Shown here piece by piece: positions 7,474 to 16,631 of a stretch of 64,000 nt of DNA. The notes beneath the pieces were generated by a model. It saw nothing but the letters and a program-made list of their open reading frames with translations. It was not told the origin of the DNA and did no database searches. Positions within the stretch are counted from its first letter, which is position 1, and each line of letters begins with the position of its first letter. A program made the translations under genes and the position numbers. This DNA is from Kineosporia rhizophila (lineage in GTDB: Bacteria > Actinomycetota > Actinomycetes > Actinomycetales > Kineosporiaceae), in the NCBI RefSeq assembly GCF_021277265.1, contig NZ_JAJSOH010000004.1, positions 248,001 through 312,000 on the forward strand. Direction: 5' to 3'.

Positions 7474-8130
7474 GTGAGCCACTTGATCGTTCCGGGGAGC
7501 GCCCCGGCGACGAATTCGTTCGACCAGCCGGTGGCCCGCACGGCGTCACCCGGCATGGGTTACGACGACCACGTCTACAACCGCCTCCTGAAGGACCGGA
7601 TCATCTTCCTCGGTTCCGAGGTGCGCGACGAGAACGCGAACGCGATCTGCGCGCAGATGCTGCTGCTGGCCGCGGAGGACCCGAACAAGGACATCTACCT
7701 CTACATCAACTCGCCCGGTGGCTCGGTGACCGCCGGCATGGCGATCTACGACACCATGCAGTACGTCTCCTGCGACGTGGCCACCATCGCGATGGGCCTG
7801 GCCGCCTCGATGGGGCAGTTCCTGCTGACCGCGGGGGCCAAGGGCAAGCGTTCGGCCACCCCGCACGCCCGCGTGATGATGCACCAGCCGCTGGGCGGCA
7901 TCGGCGGTTCGGCCACCGATATCAAGATCCAGGCCGAGCAGATCCTGCACATCAAGAAGCAGATGGCCGAGCTGATCGCCGCGCAGACCGGGCAGACGGT
8001 CGAGACCATCACCAAGGACTCCGACCGCGACCGCTGGTTCACCGCGCAGGAAGCCCTGGAGTACGGCATCGTCGACCACGTGGTCCGCTCCGCGCGTGAC
8101 GTCAGCGGCGGCGGCGGCACCGGCGTCTGA
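7474..8130 (+). CDS. clpP1: ATP-dependent Clp protease proteolytic subunit ClpP1
   Basis: 218 residues. GTG at 7474 is preferred because GGGGAG lies 8 bases upstream; a TTG at 7459 is the alternative. The serine-protease triad is visible: Ser112 in GLAASMGQ, His137 in MMHQP, and Asp in the [18 protein letters not shown] segment. The fold motifs [11 protein letters not shown] and IYDTMQ match ClpP. Actinobacteria build a mixed ClpP1-ClpP2 barrel that degrades substrates fed by ClpX or ClpC. The second subunit gene follows 66 bp downstream. Confidence 0.96.
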   Translation: MSHLIVPGSAPATNSFDQPVARTASPGMGYDDHVYNRLLKDRIIFLGSEVRDENANAICAQMLLLAAEDPNKDIYLYINSPGGSVTAGMAIYDTMQYVSCDVATIAMGLAASMGQFLLTAGAKGKRSATPHARVMMHQPLGGIGGSATDIKIQAEQILHIKKQMAELIAAQTGQTVETITKDSDRDRWFTAQEALEYGIVDHVVRSARDVSGGGGTGV

Positions 8131-8196
8131 GCCGTCTCGCCGCCCGCCCGTCCGACATCGATCCCACCGGCCTCAGTCAGCATCAGGAGTGACCCG

Positions 8197-8907
8197 ATGA
8201 GCTACCCCGACCACCACGCAGGCCTGCACCTGCCGGGTTCCGGTCGCAGCGCCTCCCCGCAGGTCGCCGCGCCGAGCAGCCGCTACGTGCTCCCGAACTT
8301 CGAGGAGCGCACCGCCTACGGCTTCAAGCGGATGGACCCGTACACGAAGCTGTTCGAGGACCGCATCATCTTCCTCGGTGTGCAGGTCGACGACGCGTCC
8401 GCCGACGACGTCATGGCCCAGCTGATCGTGCTGGAGAGCCAGGACCCGGACCGCGACATCACGCTCTACATCAACAGCCCGGGTGGCTCGTTCACCGCCC
8501 TTACGGCAATCTACGACACCATGCAGTACGTGAAGCCGGACATTCAGACCGTCTGCCTCGGCCAGGCCGCCTCGGCCGCCGCCGTGCTGCTGGCGGCCGG
8601 CACCAAGGGCAAGCGCCTCGCCCTGCCGAACGCCCGCGTGCTGATCCACCAGCCGGCCATGTCGGGTGGCGACTACGGCCAGGCGTCGGACATCGAGATC
8701 CAGGCCAACGAGGTGCTGCGGATGCGTACCTGGCTGGAAGACACCATCGCACTGCACTCGAACCGCAGTTCGGAGCAGGTGCAGAAAGACATCGAGCGGG
8801 ACAAGATCCTGACCGCCGAAGCGGCTCTTGAGTACGGTCTGGTCGACCAGGTGCTCAGTAGCCGTAAGGGCGTTCAGGTTTCCACCCCGCCCCCGTCCGG
8901 CGCCTGA
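8197..8907 (+). CDS. clpP2: ATP-dependent Clp protease proteolytic subunit ClpP2
   Basis: 236 residues with a longer, non-conserved N-terminus (about 45 residues before [15 protein letters not shown]) that is probably processed. The catalytic serine lies in [11 protein letters not shown], the histidine in [11 protein letters not shown] and the aspartate in [25 protein letters not shown] upstream of the ATG serves as ribosome site. It forms the second ring of the two-component actinobacterial ClpP and is presumably co-transcribed with clpP1. Confidence 0.96.
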   Translation: MSYPDHHAGLHLPGSGRSASPQVAAPSSRYVLPNFEERTAYGFKRMDPYTKLFEDRIIFLGVQVDDASADDVMAQLIVLESQDPDRDITLYINSPGGSFTALTAIYDTMQYVKPDIQTVCLGQAASAAAVLLAAGTKGKRLALPNARVLIHQPAMSGGDYGQASDIEIQANEVLRMRTWLEDTIALHSNRSSEQVQKDIERDKILTAEAALEYGLVDQVLSSRKGVQVSTPPPSGA

Positions 8908-9029
8908 CACGCCGACCGAACAGGGGGTGCCGCTGACAGCGGCGTCCCAGTGGCGTTGAATGGTGCTGGGGCCGGTCGGATGCACGACGTGGCGGAGAGC
9001 CAGTAAGCCCCCCGGAGGAAGGACTGCGC

Positions 9030-10310
9030 GTGGCACGCATCGGAGACGGTGGCGACCTGCTGAAGTGCTCTTTCTGTGGAAAGAGCCAGAAGCAGGTGAA
9101 GAAGCTCATCGCCGGGCCCGGCGTCTACATCTGCGACGAGTGCATCGACCTGTGCAATGAGATCATCGAGGAGGAGCTGGCCGAGGCCAGCGAGCTCGGC
9201 CTGGTCGAGCTGCCGAAGCCGAAGGAGATCTTCGACTTCCTCGAGCAGTACGTGGTCGGGCAGACGCCGGCGAAGAAGAGCCTCGCGGTGGCCGTGTACA
9301 ACCACTACAAGCGGATCCAGGCGGGCGAGCCCGGCCGGCGCGGCGACGAGCCGGTCGAGATCGCCAAGTCGAACATCCTCCTGATCGGCCCGACCGGCTG
9401 CGGCAAGACGTATCTGGCCCAGACCCTGGCCAAGATGCTGAACGTGCCGTTCGCCATCGCCGACGCGACCGCTCTCACCGAGGCCGGTTACGTCGGCGAG
9501 GACGTCGAGAACATCCTGCTGAAGCTGATCCAGGCGGCGGACTACGACGTCAAGAAGGCCGAGACCGGGATCATCTACATCGACGAGGTCGACAAGATCG
9601 CCCGGAAGTCGGAGAACCCCTCGATCACCCGGGACGTCTCCGGCGAGGGGGTTCAGCAGGCGCTGCTGAAGATCCTGGAGGGCACGACCGCCTCGGTCCC
9701 GCCGCAGGGCGGGCGCAAGCACCCGCACCAGGAGTTCATCCAGATCGACACCACCAACGTGCTGTTCATCGTGGGTGGGGCGTTCGCCGGGCTGGACCAG
9801 ATCATCCAGTCCCGGGTGGGCAAGCGGGGCATCGGGTTCGGCGCCCCCCTGCACCAGCCGAAGGCGGACGCCGACTCCTACGCCGACGTGATGCCGGAAG
9901 ACCTGCTGAAGTTCGGGCTGATCCCCGAGTTCATCGGCCGGCTGCCGGTGATCACCACGGTCTCCAACCTCGACCGGGAGGCGCTCGTGCGCATCCTCAC
10001 CCGGCCGAAGAACGCGCTGGTCAAGCAGTACCAGCGGATGTTCGAGATCGACGGCGTGGAGCTGGAGTTCTCCGACGACGCGCTCGACGCCATCGCCGAC
10101 CAGGCCATCCTGCGCGGCACCGGCGCCCGGGGTCTGCGGGCGATCGTCGAGGAGGTCCTGCTGCCGGTCATGTTCGACGTGCCCAGCCGCGACGACGTGG
10201 CCCGCTGCGTGGTCACCCGCGAGGTCGTGCTGGAGAACGTGAACCCGACCCTGGTGCCCCGCGAGGCACCGGTCCGCAAGCCGCGGGAGCGGCGCGAGAA
10301 GTCGGCCTGA
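9030..10310 (+). CDS. clpX: ClpX, AAA+ unfoldase of the ClpXP protease
   Basis: 426 residues from GTG with a strong GGAGGAAGGA site. The N-terminal C4 zinc domain shows CSFCGKSQ and CDECIDLC (Cys pairs within the first 45 residues). The AAA+ core has Walker A GPTGCGKT, Walker [11 protein letters not shown], the pore segment [14 protein letters not shown], and the sensor-2 region GTGARGLR. It unfolds substrates and passes them to ClpP1P2, whose genes lie just upstream. A strong hairpin terminator ends the unit. Confidence 0.97.
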   Translation: MARIGDGGDLLKCSFCGKSQKQVKKLIAGPGVYICDECIDLCNEIIEEELAEASELGLVELPKPKEIFDFLEQYVVGQTPAKKSLAVAVYNHYKRIQAGEPGRRGDEPVEIAKSNILLIGPTGCGKTYLAQTLAKMLNVPFAIADATALTEAGYVGEDVENILLKLIQAADYDVKKAETGIIYIDEVDKIARKSENPSITRDVSGEGVQQALLKILEGTTASVPPQGGRKHPHQEFIQIDTTNVLFIVGGAFAGLDQIIQSRVGKRGIGFGAPLHQPKADADSYADVMPEDLLKFGLIPEFIGRLPVITTVSNLDREALVRILTRPKNALVKQYQRMFEIDGVELEFSDDALDAIADQAILRGTGARGLRAIVEEVLLPVMFDVPSRDDVARCVVTREVVLENVNPTLVPREAPVRKPRERREKSA

Positions 10311-10332
10311 CCCACCGGGCCGCCGGAACCGA

Positions 10333-10384
10333 ACCGAGGCGACCACCCACGTCCATCAATTGAGGACGGGGTGGTCGCCTCGGT
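10333..10384 (+). terminator. Terminator after clpX
   Basis: Sixteen-base perfect arms, 10333-10348 (ACCGAGGCGACCACCC) and 10369-10384, with a 20-base loop. The stem ends in CGTTTG and closes the clp operon. Confidence 0.85.
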
Positions 10385-10525
10385 CGTTTGCCGCACCACC
10401 GGGGGGCGAACGGTTCAATACCCGGTTCGGGTGGTGGTTACCAGCAGGGACTCGGAGAAGATCGCCTGCGTCGCCCCAAGCAGCTACGGGGATGGGGCGC
10501 ACGGAACTTCTCGGGGGAACGCGAA

Positions 10526-12913
10526 GTGAATCGGAAAGTATTGGTGGGGCTGGCCGTCCTGGCGATCGGCGGCAGCGCCGTGGCCACCGGCCCGGCCGGG
10601 GCCGCAGCCGCGGCGGCACCGAGGGCGGCCGCGGCTCCGGTGGACGGCGCCTCGGTCTCCGGGGTGTCGGACGACGACCTGGTCGGGCCTCTGCAGGTGA
10701 AAGCCCGCGCTCTGCGGGAGAAGGCGATCACCCAGGTCCTGAACGGGCAGGCCGAGGTGGAGACCCGCAACGGCAGCAAGGTGGTGCGTCTGGCCGGCGC
10801 GGCCGACGCCGCGGATGGCGTGAAGGCACGCGGCAGCGACCCCGGCGAGGGCCAGTACGTGGAACTCGGCCGGCAGACGACCGACAAGATCTTCGTGGTG
10901 CTGGCCGAGTTCGGCAATCAGCGCCACCCGCAGTTCCCGGACCAGGACACCGATCCCGACACACCGGGCCCGGCGGTGTTCGACGGTCCGCTGCGCAATC
11001 AGATCCAGAAGCCCGGCGCCGACGACAACTCCACCAACTGGCAGCCGGACTACGACAAGAAGCACTACGAGGACCTGTATTTCGGGGCCGGCGAGTCGCT
11101 GCGCACCTACTACGAGACGCAGAGCTCGGGGCGCTACAGCGTCGAGGGCACGGTGACCGACTGGGTGCGGGTGCCGTACAACGAGGCCCGCTACGGCCGA
11201 TCCGACGGCTATCCCTGCCCCACCTCGGTCTGCACCAACGTCTGGTCCCTGGTGTCCGACGCGCTGAAGGTGTGGGTGGACGGGCAGAAGGCCGCCGGGC
11301 GCACCGACGCCCAGATCAAGGCGGACATGGCCGGGTTCGACCGGTGGGACCGCTACGACTTCGACCTGGACGGCAACTTCAACGAGCCGGACGGGTACAT
11401 CGACCACTTCCAGGTCGTGCACGCCGGCGGGGACCAGGCCGACGGGGACCGCCAGCAGGGCGAGGACGCGATCTGGAGCCACCGCTCGTACGTCAACCGC
11501 GACCAGCTGGGGGTCGCCGGACCGGCCGGGAACCGGCTGGGCGGCTCGCAGGTCGGCAACACCGGCATCTGGGTCGGCGACTACACGATGCAGCCGGAGA
11601 ACGGCGGCATGGACGTCTTCGCCCACGAGTACGGGCACGACCTGGGGCTGCCGGACGACTACGACACGGCCGGGGGCGAGGGCAGCCCGGTGGAGTGGTG
11701 GTCGCTGATGGCACAGAGCCGGCTGAGCGGAGCGGGCGAGCCGGTGGGCAGCCGGGCCGGTGACCTCGGGGCCTGGCAGAAGCTGATGCTGGGCTGGCTG
11801 GACTACGAGCTGGTGCCGTTCGGCCGCCGCGACCGGGTCGTGGAGCTCGGCCCGCAGGAGTACAACACCTCCCGGACGCAGGCGGTGATCGTGCCTCTGC
11901 CGCTCAAGGAGGTCGTCACCCAGCTGCCGCAGCCACCGAGCGGGTCGTACGAGTGGTGGAGCGGGTCGGGAGACCTGATCTCGCACACCCTCGGCCGGGT
12001 GCTCACCGTGCCGAAGGGCGCGCCCAAGCTCACCTTCCAGGCCAACTGGAACATCGAGGACTGCGAGAAGGAGGCCTGCGACTACGCCTACGTGGAGGTC
12101 AGCACCGGGGGTACGTGGAAGGCGCTGCCCGGTTCGATCACGAACCCCGCTGAGGGCAACGCGATCGAGGGGGCGAGCAAGGGCTGGCAGCCGGCTTCGT
12201 TCGACCTGAGTGCGTACGCGGGCAAGAACATCGCCCTTCGTTTCCGCTACACCACCGACCCGGCCGCGGCCGGCGCCGACCCGAAGCGCCCGGCCGGGCT
12301 CTTCCTCGACGACATCACCGTTGCCGGGGCCTTCGCCGACGACGCGGAGAACGGCAACAACGGCTGGCTGGCAAGCGGTTTCGCGCGGACGAAGGGCACC
12401 GTTTCCTCGTTCTACGACAACTACTACATCGCCGGGCACCGTTCCTACGTCAGCTACGACCAGTACCTGAAGACCGGCCCGTACAACTTCGGCTGGCCGG
12501 ACCGGCCGCAGTGGGCCGAGCACTTCCCCTACCAGGAAGGGCTTCTGGTCTCCTACTGGGACCTGTCGCAGGCTGACAACAATGTCAGCGAGCACCCGGG
12601 GGAGGGGCGCAACCTCTACGTGGACGCGCACCCGGCCCCGTTGTTCCGCAACGACGGGAAGCCGTTCCGGACCCGCATCCAGCTCTTCGACGCACCGTTC
12701 GGCCTGGACAAGACCGACAGCCTCGGCCTGCACACGGCGGGGCAGAAGACGAAGATCCCGAAGCGGCCCGGTAATCCGGTCTTCGACGACAAGCAGAACT
12801 ACTTCGACCCGGTGCAGCTCGACCACGGGGTGAAGGTGCGGGGTGCCGGGGTGCGGATCGAGGTGCTGAAGCAGAAGAAGACCCACATGACGGTCCGGGT
12901 CACCACCCCCTGA
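10526..12913 (+). CDS. Secreted M6-family metalloprotease (immune inhibitor A-like), copy 1
   Basis: 795 residues from GTG at 10526, where a lipid-compatible signal peptide begins (MNRKVLVGLAVLAIGGSAVA, Ala-rich cleavage region). The frame extends upstream but lacks a signal. A propeptide-like region is followed by the catalytic domain with HEYGHDLGLPD at 367-377, which fits the HExxHxxGxxD zinc site of M6 peptidases. Residues before it (SGRYSVEGTVTDWV) are typical of the family. The C-terminal half resembles the immune-inhibitor-A VEG/MAM-like domain (GLFLDDITV). It probably degrades extracellular protein. A paralogue of nearly equal length follows directly, so this is a tandem duplication. 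Confidence 0.93.
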   Translation: MNRKVLVGLAVLAIGGSAVATGPAGAAAAAAPRAAAAPVDGASVSGVSDDDLVGPLQVKARALREKAITQVLNGQAEVETRNGSKVVRLAGAADAADGVKARGSDPGEGQYVELGRQTTDKIFVVLAEFGNQRHPQFPDQDTDPDTPGPAVFDGPLRNQIQKPGADDNSTNWQPDYDKKHYEDLYFGAGESLRTYYETQSSGRYSVEGTVTDWVRVPYNEARYGRSDGYPCPTSVCTNVWSLVSDALKVWVDGQKAAGRTDAQIKADMAGFDRWDRYDFDLDGNFNEPDGYIDHFQVVHAGGDQADGDRQQGEDAIWSHRSYVNRDQLGVAGPAGNRLGGSQVGNTGIWVGDYTMQPENGGMDVFAHEYGHDLGLPDDYDTAGGEGSPVEWWSLMAQSRLSGAGEPVGSRAGDLGAWQKLMLGWLDYELVPFGRRDRVVELGPQEYNTSRTQAVIVPLPLKEVVTQLPQPPSGSYEWWSGSGDLISHTLGRVLTVPKGAPKLTFQANWNIEDCEKEACDYAYVEVSTGGTWKALPGSITNPAEGNAIEGASKGWQPASFDLSAYAGKNIALRFRYTTDPAAAGADPKRPAGLFLDDITVAGAFADDAENGNNGWLASGFARTKGTVSSFYDNYYIAGHRSYVSYDQYLKTGPYNFGWPDRPQWAEHFPYQEGLLVSYWDLSQADNNVSEHPGEGRNLYVDAHPAPLFRNDGKPFRTRIQLFDAPFGLDKTDSLGLHTAGQKTKIPKRPGNPVFDDKQNYFDPVQLDHGVKVRGAGVRIEVLKQKKTHMTVRVTTP

Positions 12914-12935
12914 GACCGCCCGACCTCGCAGTTCG

Positions 12936-12967
12936 ACAGCGCCCCGGCCGACCGGCCGGGGCGCTGT
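12936..12967 (+). terminator. Terminator after M6 protease copy 1
   Basis: Fourteen-base perfect arms, 12936-12949 and 12954-12967 (ACAGCGCCCCGGCC and complement), around a GACC loop, followed by TGTGCG. It lies 22 bp after the stop codon. Confidence 0.85.
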
Positions 12968-13048
12968 TGTGCGTGGGGCGGGGGTGACGGGATCGGCGGG
13001 TTTCGTCCAGGTTTCTTGCCGTTGACCCGACAAATAACAGAAAGCACC

Positions 13049-13077
13049 TTAACGGGAGCTGTCGATTGGCTTAGGTT
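13049..13077 (+). promoter_or_regulatory. Candidate promoter of M6 protease copy 2
   Basis: TTAACG (13049-13054), a 17-bp spacer and TAGGTT (13072-13077) fit an actinobacterial housekeeping promoter. The inferred leader is about 50 nt and contains GGAGG 6 bases before the GTG start. The 220-bp gap between the two protease genes holds only this and the upstream terminator. Confidence 0.5.
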
Positions 13078-13132
13078 CTACTCCGAGTCCTGCGGCACCT
13101 GGACCGTGGGATCGGCGGACTCGGAGGTCTGA

Positions 13133-15505
13133 GTGCGAAAAGTCCTGGTGGGTCTGGCGACCCTATCCCTGGCCGCGGGAGCGGCGATCACCCTCCCCGG
13201 CACGGCCTCGGCGGCGATTCCTCGGGCGCAACCCGCCGTGGACGGTGCCGAGCACACTCACGGCAGTGACGACCTGTCCAGCCCCCAGCAGGACAAGGCC
13301 CGGGCTTTGCGCCAGGAGGCCCTGACCCGGGTGCTGAACGGCGAGGCGAAGGTTCAGGAGAGGAACGGCAGCCAGGTCGTCAAGATGGCCGGGCGCAAGG
13401 GCAAGGCCGACGACAAGTACGTCGAGCTGGCCCGTGAGCAGACCGACCGGATCTTCGTGGTCCTGGCCGAGTTCGGCGACCAGCGGCACCCGGACTACCC
13501 GGACCAGGACACCGACCCCGACTTCGTCGGTCCCACGGTGTTCGACGGGCCGCTGCACAACAAGATCCCGGCGCCGGGCAAGGACGACAACACCACGGTC
13601 TGGCAGAAGGACTACAGCCAGAAGCACTACCAGGACCTGTACTTCGGTGAGGGCAAGGGCGTCGAGTCGCTCAAGACCTACTACGAGACGCAGTCGTCCG
13701 GGCGCTACAGCGTGGAGGGCACCGTCACCGACTGGGTGAAGCTGCCGTACAACGAGGCCCGCTACGGCCGTTCCAACGGTTACCCCTGCCCGGACACGAT
13801 CTGCGAGAACACCTGGGAGATGGTGACCGACGGGCTCAAGGCCTGGGTCGCCGACCAGAAGGCCAAGGGGCAGACCGACGCGCAGATCAAGGCCGCGGTC
13901 GCCGAGTTCGACCAGTGGGACCGCTACGACTTCGACGGGGACGGCAACTTCAACGAGCCGGACGGCTACGTCGACCACTTCCAGATCGTCCACGCCGGCG
14001 GCGACCAGGCCGACCAGGACCCGCAGCAGGGTGAGGACGCGGTCTGGAGCCACCGCTGGTACGCCTACTTCGACCAGGCCGGCGCGGCCGGCCCGGCGAA
14101 CAACCAGCTGGGCGGCACCCAGATCGGCAACACCGGCATCTGGGTCGGCGACTACACCACGCAGCCCGAGAACGGCGGGCTGAGCGTGTTCGCCCACGAG
14201 TACGGCCACGACCTGGGCCTGCCCGACAACTACGACATCTCCGGGGGTGAGGGCAGCCCCGTGGAGTGGTGGTCGCTGATGGCGCAGAGCCGGCTCAGCG
14301 GCAAGGGCGAGGCGCTCGGCACCCGGGCCGGTGACATCGGCGCCTGGGAGAAGCTCCAGCTCGGCTGGCTGGACTTCGAGGTGGTGCAGGCCGGTAAGGA
14401 CAAGAAGCGCACCATCGACCTCGGCCCCTCGGAGTACAACACCAAGAAGCCGCAGGCCGCAGTGGTCGTCCTGCCCAAGAAGAAGGTGCAGGAGAAGCTG
14501 GTCGCGCCCGCTGCCGGTGAGTACCAGTGGTACAGCGACACCGGCAACGACCTGACCAACACCCTGACCCGCTCGGTCGACCTGCCGGCCGGCTCGCCCC
14601 AGCTGACCTTCCAGGCCAACTGGAACATCGAGGACTGCGGCGAGACCGCCTGCGACTACGCCTTCGTCGAGGTCGACGACGGCAGCGGCTACAAGGTGCT
14701 GCCCGGCTCGATCACCAACGCCGCCGAGGGCAACGGCATCGACGGGGTGAGCAAGGGCTGGAAGCCGGCCACCTTCGACCTGTCCGCCTACGCCGGCAAG
14801 AAGGTGCAGCTGCGCTTCCGCTACGCCACCGACCCGGCCACCGCGGGCAACCAGGGCGCCGGTCAGCCGGCCGGGATCTTCCTGGACCAGATCGCGGTGC
14901 GGGCCGGTGACACGGTCGTGTTCGAGGACGGTGCCGAGACCGTCGACGCGGCCTGGGCGGCGAAGGGCTTCCGACGGGCCCAGGGCACCCAGGAAGTGGA
15001 GTACGACCACTACTACATCGCCGCCAACCGGTCGTACATCAGCTACGACAAGTACCTGAAGACCGGCCCGTACAACTACGGCTGGGCCAAGACCCGGCCC
15101 GACTACGCGGAGCACTTCCCCTACCAGGAGGGCCTGCTGGTCACCTACTGGGACACCGCGTTCGACGACAACGACGTGAGCGTGCACCCGGGCCAGGGCC
15201 GCAACCTGAACGTCGACGCCCACCCCAAGGCCCTGATCCGGTCCGACGGCAAGCCGTGGCGCACCCGGGTGCAGCTGTACGACGCGCCGTTCGGCAAGAA
15301 GAAGGCCGACAGCATCACCCTGCACTGGGAGGGCAAGAAGCAGACCATCAAGGGTCTGAAGGGCAACCCGGTCTTCGACGACACCAAGAACTACTTCGAC
15401 CCCAAGCAGCTCGACCACGGGGTGAAGGTGGCCGGAGCCGGGGTCCGGATCGAGGTGACCAAGCAGAGCGGGGCCTCGTCCACGATCCGGGTGACCACCA
15501 AGTGA
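13133..15505 (+). CDS. Secreted M6-family metalloprotease (immune inhibitor A-like), copy 2
   Basis: 790 residues from GTG with GGAGG upstream. The signal peptide MRKVLVGLATLSLAAGAAIT ends near TASAA. The zinc site HEYGHDLGLPD begins at His355. Long stretches match copy 1 almost residue for residue (for example GGEGSPVEWWSLMAQSRLSG and TFQANWNIEDC), so the two arose by tandem duplication. The C-terminal domain ends with VAGAGVRIEV, matching copy 1. It has its own promoter candidate and terminator, so the paralogues may be separately controlled. Confidence 0.93.
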   Translation: MRKVLVGLATLSLAAGAAITLPGTASAAIPRAQPAVDGAEHTHGSDDLSSPQQDKARALRQEALTRVLNGEAKVQERNGSQVVKMAGRKGKADDKYVELAREQTDRIFVVLAEFGDQRHPDYPDQDTDPDFVGPTVFDGPLHNKIPAPGKDDNTTVWQKDYSQKHYQDLYFGEGKGVESLKTYYETQSSGRYSVEGTVTDWVKLPYNEARYGRSNGYPCPDTICENTWEMVTDGLKAWVADQKAKGQTDAQIKAAVAEFDQWDRYDFDGDGNFNEPDGYVDHFQIVHAGGDQADQDPQQGEDAVWSHRWYAYFDQAGAAGPANNQLGGTQIGNTGIWVGDYTTQPENGGLSVFAHEYGHDLGLPDNYDISGGEGSPVEWWSLMAQSRLSGKGEALGTRAGDIGAWEKLQLGWLDFEVVQAGKDKKRTIDLGPSEYNTKKPQAAVVVLPKKKVQEKLVAPAAGEYQWYSDTGNDLTNTLTRSVDLPAGSPQLTFQANWNIEDCGETACDYAFVEVDDGSGYKVLPGSITNAAEGNGIDGVSKGWKPATFDLSAYAGKKVQLRFRYATDPATAGNQGAGQPAGIFLDQIAVRAGDTVVFEDGAETVDAAWAAKGFRRAQGTQEVEYDHYYIAANRSYISYDKYLKTGPYNYGWAKTRPDYAEHFPYQEGLLVTYWDTAFDDNDVSVHPGQGRNLNVDAHPKALIRSDGKPWRTRVQLYDAPFGKKKADSITLHWEGKKQTIKGLKGNPVFDDTKNYFDPKQLDHGVKVAGAGVRIEVTKQSGASSTIRVTTK

Positions 15506-15522
15506 TCTGAACCGCAGTTCGA

Positions 15523-15557
15523 CGACGGCGTCCCGGTCACCGACCGGGGCGCCGTCG
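15523..15557 (+). terminator. Terminator after M6 protease copy 2
   Basis: Sixteen-base arms, 15523-15538 and 15542-15557 (CGACGGCGTCCCGGTC with one G-U), around an ACC loop. It resembles the terminator after copy 1 in position, consistent with duplication of the whole unit. Confidence 0.75.
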
Positions 15558-15614
15558 GCGCGTCCGGCAGCTGTCGTGCAGTTCACGCCCCTGGATCGGC
15601 AGCGGTTCCTGACT

Positions 15615-15633
15615 TAAGGTTAGGCTGCCCTAA
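15615..15633. promoter_or_regulatory. IdeR/DtxR-type iron box
   Basis: TAAGGTTAGGCTGCCCTAA matches the 19-bp actinobacterial iron-box consensus TTAGGTTAGGCTAACCTAA at 16 of 19 positions. It lies 48 bp before the start of a siderophore-interacting protein gene, the expected target class. Iron-loaded IdeR would repress the gene and iron starvation would induce it. Confidence 0.88.
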
Positions 15634-15680
15634 GCCGCTGGTCCCGGTGGCGGTCCCCGAGCTGGGAGCTGAACGAACGC

Positions 15681-16598
15681 ATGACCGACAACCCGTCCGG
15701 CGCGCTGTACGCCGAGGTCGTGGCCACCGAACGACTGAGCCCGCACCTGGTGCGGATCGTCTTCGGCGGTCCCGAGCTGTCCGGCTACGAGCCGCTGAAC
15801 GTGCCGGACGAGGCGGTCGTGCTCTGGTTCCCCCGGCCGGGCCAGGAACGACCCGCGCCGGTGACCGAGAAGGACGGCGTGTGGGGCCACCACGACCCGC
15901 AGACCGCGCCGGAGGGCCGCAACTACACCGTGCGGGCCTTCGAAGCGGGTGAGAACGCGCGGATGACCGTCGACTTCGTGGTGCACCCGGGCGGGGTCGC
16001 GGGGGAGTGGGCGGTCAACGCCCAGGTCGGGCAGGAGCTGCTGATCACCCGCCCCCGGTGCTGGTACGAGCCCCCGGCCGACGCGAAGTGGATCCTGGCC
16101 GCGGCCGACCTGACCGGCCTGCCCGCGCTCGCCCGGATCATCGAGGAGTGCCCGGCCGACGGCCCGCAGGTGCACGCGATGGTCGAGACGGCCGACGCCG
16201 ACGACCTGGCGGCGCTGCCCACCACCCAGTGCAACGCCCACAGCGTGGACGCGAGCGTGGGCACCGGCAACGGGGTGGCCCCCGGCGCGCTGAGCGACCT
16301 GATCGCCGCCAAGCTGCCCGAGCTGCTCGGCCAGGGCCCGGGCTACGTCTGGTACTCCGGTGAGGCGGCGCAGTCCCGGGCGATCCGGAAGCTGATGCGT
16401 AAGGAGCACGGCTGGCCGCTGGAGCGGGTGACCACCGTGGGCTACTGGCGTCAGGACGCGGAGCGCTGGGCCGAGACCTACCAGAAGGTCGGGGGCGACC
16501 AGCTGGTGAAGGTGTACTACGACGCGATCGAGCACGGCCTCAGCAACGCCGAGGCGTCGGAGCTGCTGGACGAGGAGTACGAGCGGGCCGGGCTCTAG
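15681..16598 (+). CDS. Siderophore-interacting protein, FAD-dependent ferric-siderophore reductase
   Basis: 305 residues. The N-terminal FAD-binding barrel shows ERLSPHLVRIVFGG and NYTVRAFE, corresponding to the conserved R-x-Y/N-Y-T-V-R flavin site, followed by the PHPGG-like segment VVHPGGVAGEWA. The C-terminal NAD(P)H-binding half contains ILAAADLTGLPALARI and YVWYSGEAAQSRAIRKLMR, both hallmarks of the SIP/ViuB family. It releases iron from imported siderophores in the cytoplasm. The iron box upstream says it is iron-regulated. No siderophore synthesis or transport genes lie nearby. Confidence 0.93.
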   Translation: MTDNPSGALYAEVVATERLSPHLVRIVFGGPELSGYEPLNVPDEAVVLWFPRPGQERPAPVTEKDGVWGHHDPQTAPEGRNYTVRAFEAGENARMTVDFVVHPGGVAGEWAVNAQVGQELLITRPRCWYEPPADAKWILAAADLTGLPALARIIEECPADGPQVHAMVETADADDLAALPTTQCNAHSVDASVGTGNGVAPGALSDLIAAKLPELLGQGPGYVWYSGEAAQSRAIRKLMRKEHGWPLERVTTVGYWRQDAERWAETYQKVGGDQLVKVYYDAIEHGLSNAEASELLDEEYERAGL

Positions 16599-16609
16599 GC
16601 CCGGCCCGC

Positions 16610-16631
16610 CCGGCCCTCAGAAGAGGGCCGG
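16610..16631. terminator. Bidirectional hairpin between convergent genes
   Basis: CCGGCCCTC (16610-16618) and GAGGGCCGG (16623-16631) flank an AGAA loop and overlap the stop of the minus-strand membrane protein gene. Confidence 0.55.

Noticed and set aside
10484..13033. 849-codon open frame on the minus strand opposite M6 protease copy 1
   Set aside because: It is the antisense shadow of a clear protease gene. High GC at third positions keeps that frame open, and the translation is low complexity with no domain.
13163..15586. 807-codon minus-strand frame opposite M6 protease copy 2
   Set aside because: Same reason: antisense of a recognisable gene, Val/Leu/Gly/Arg-rich translation.
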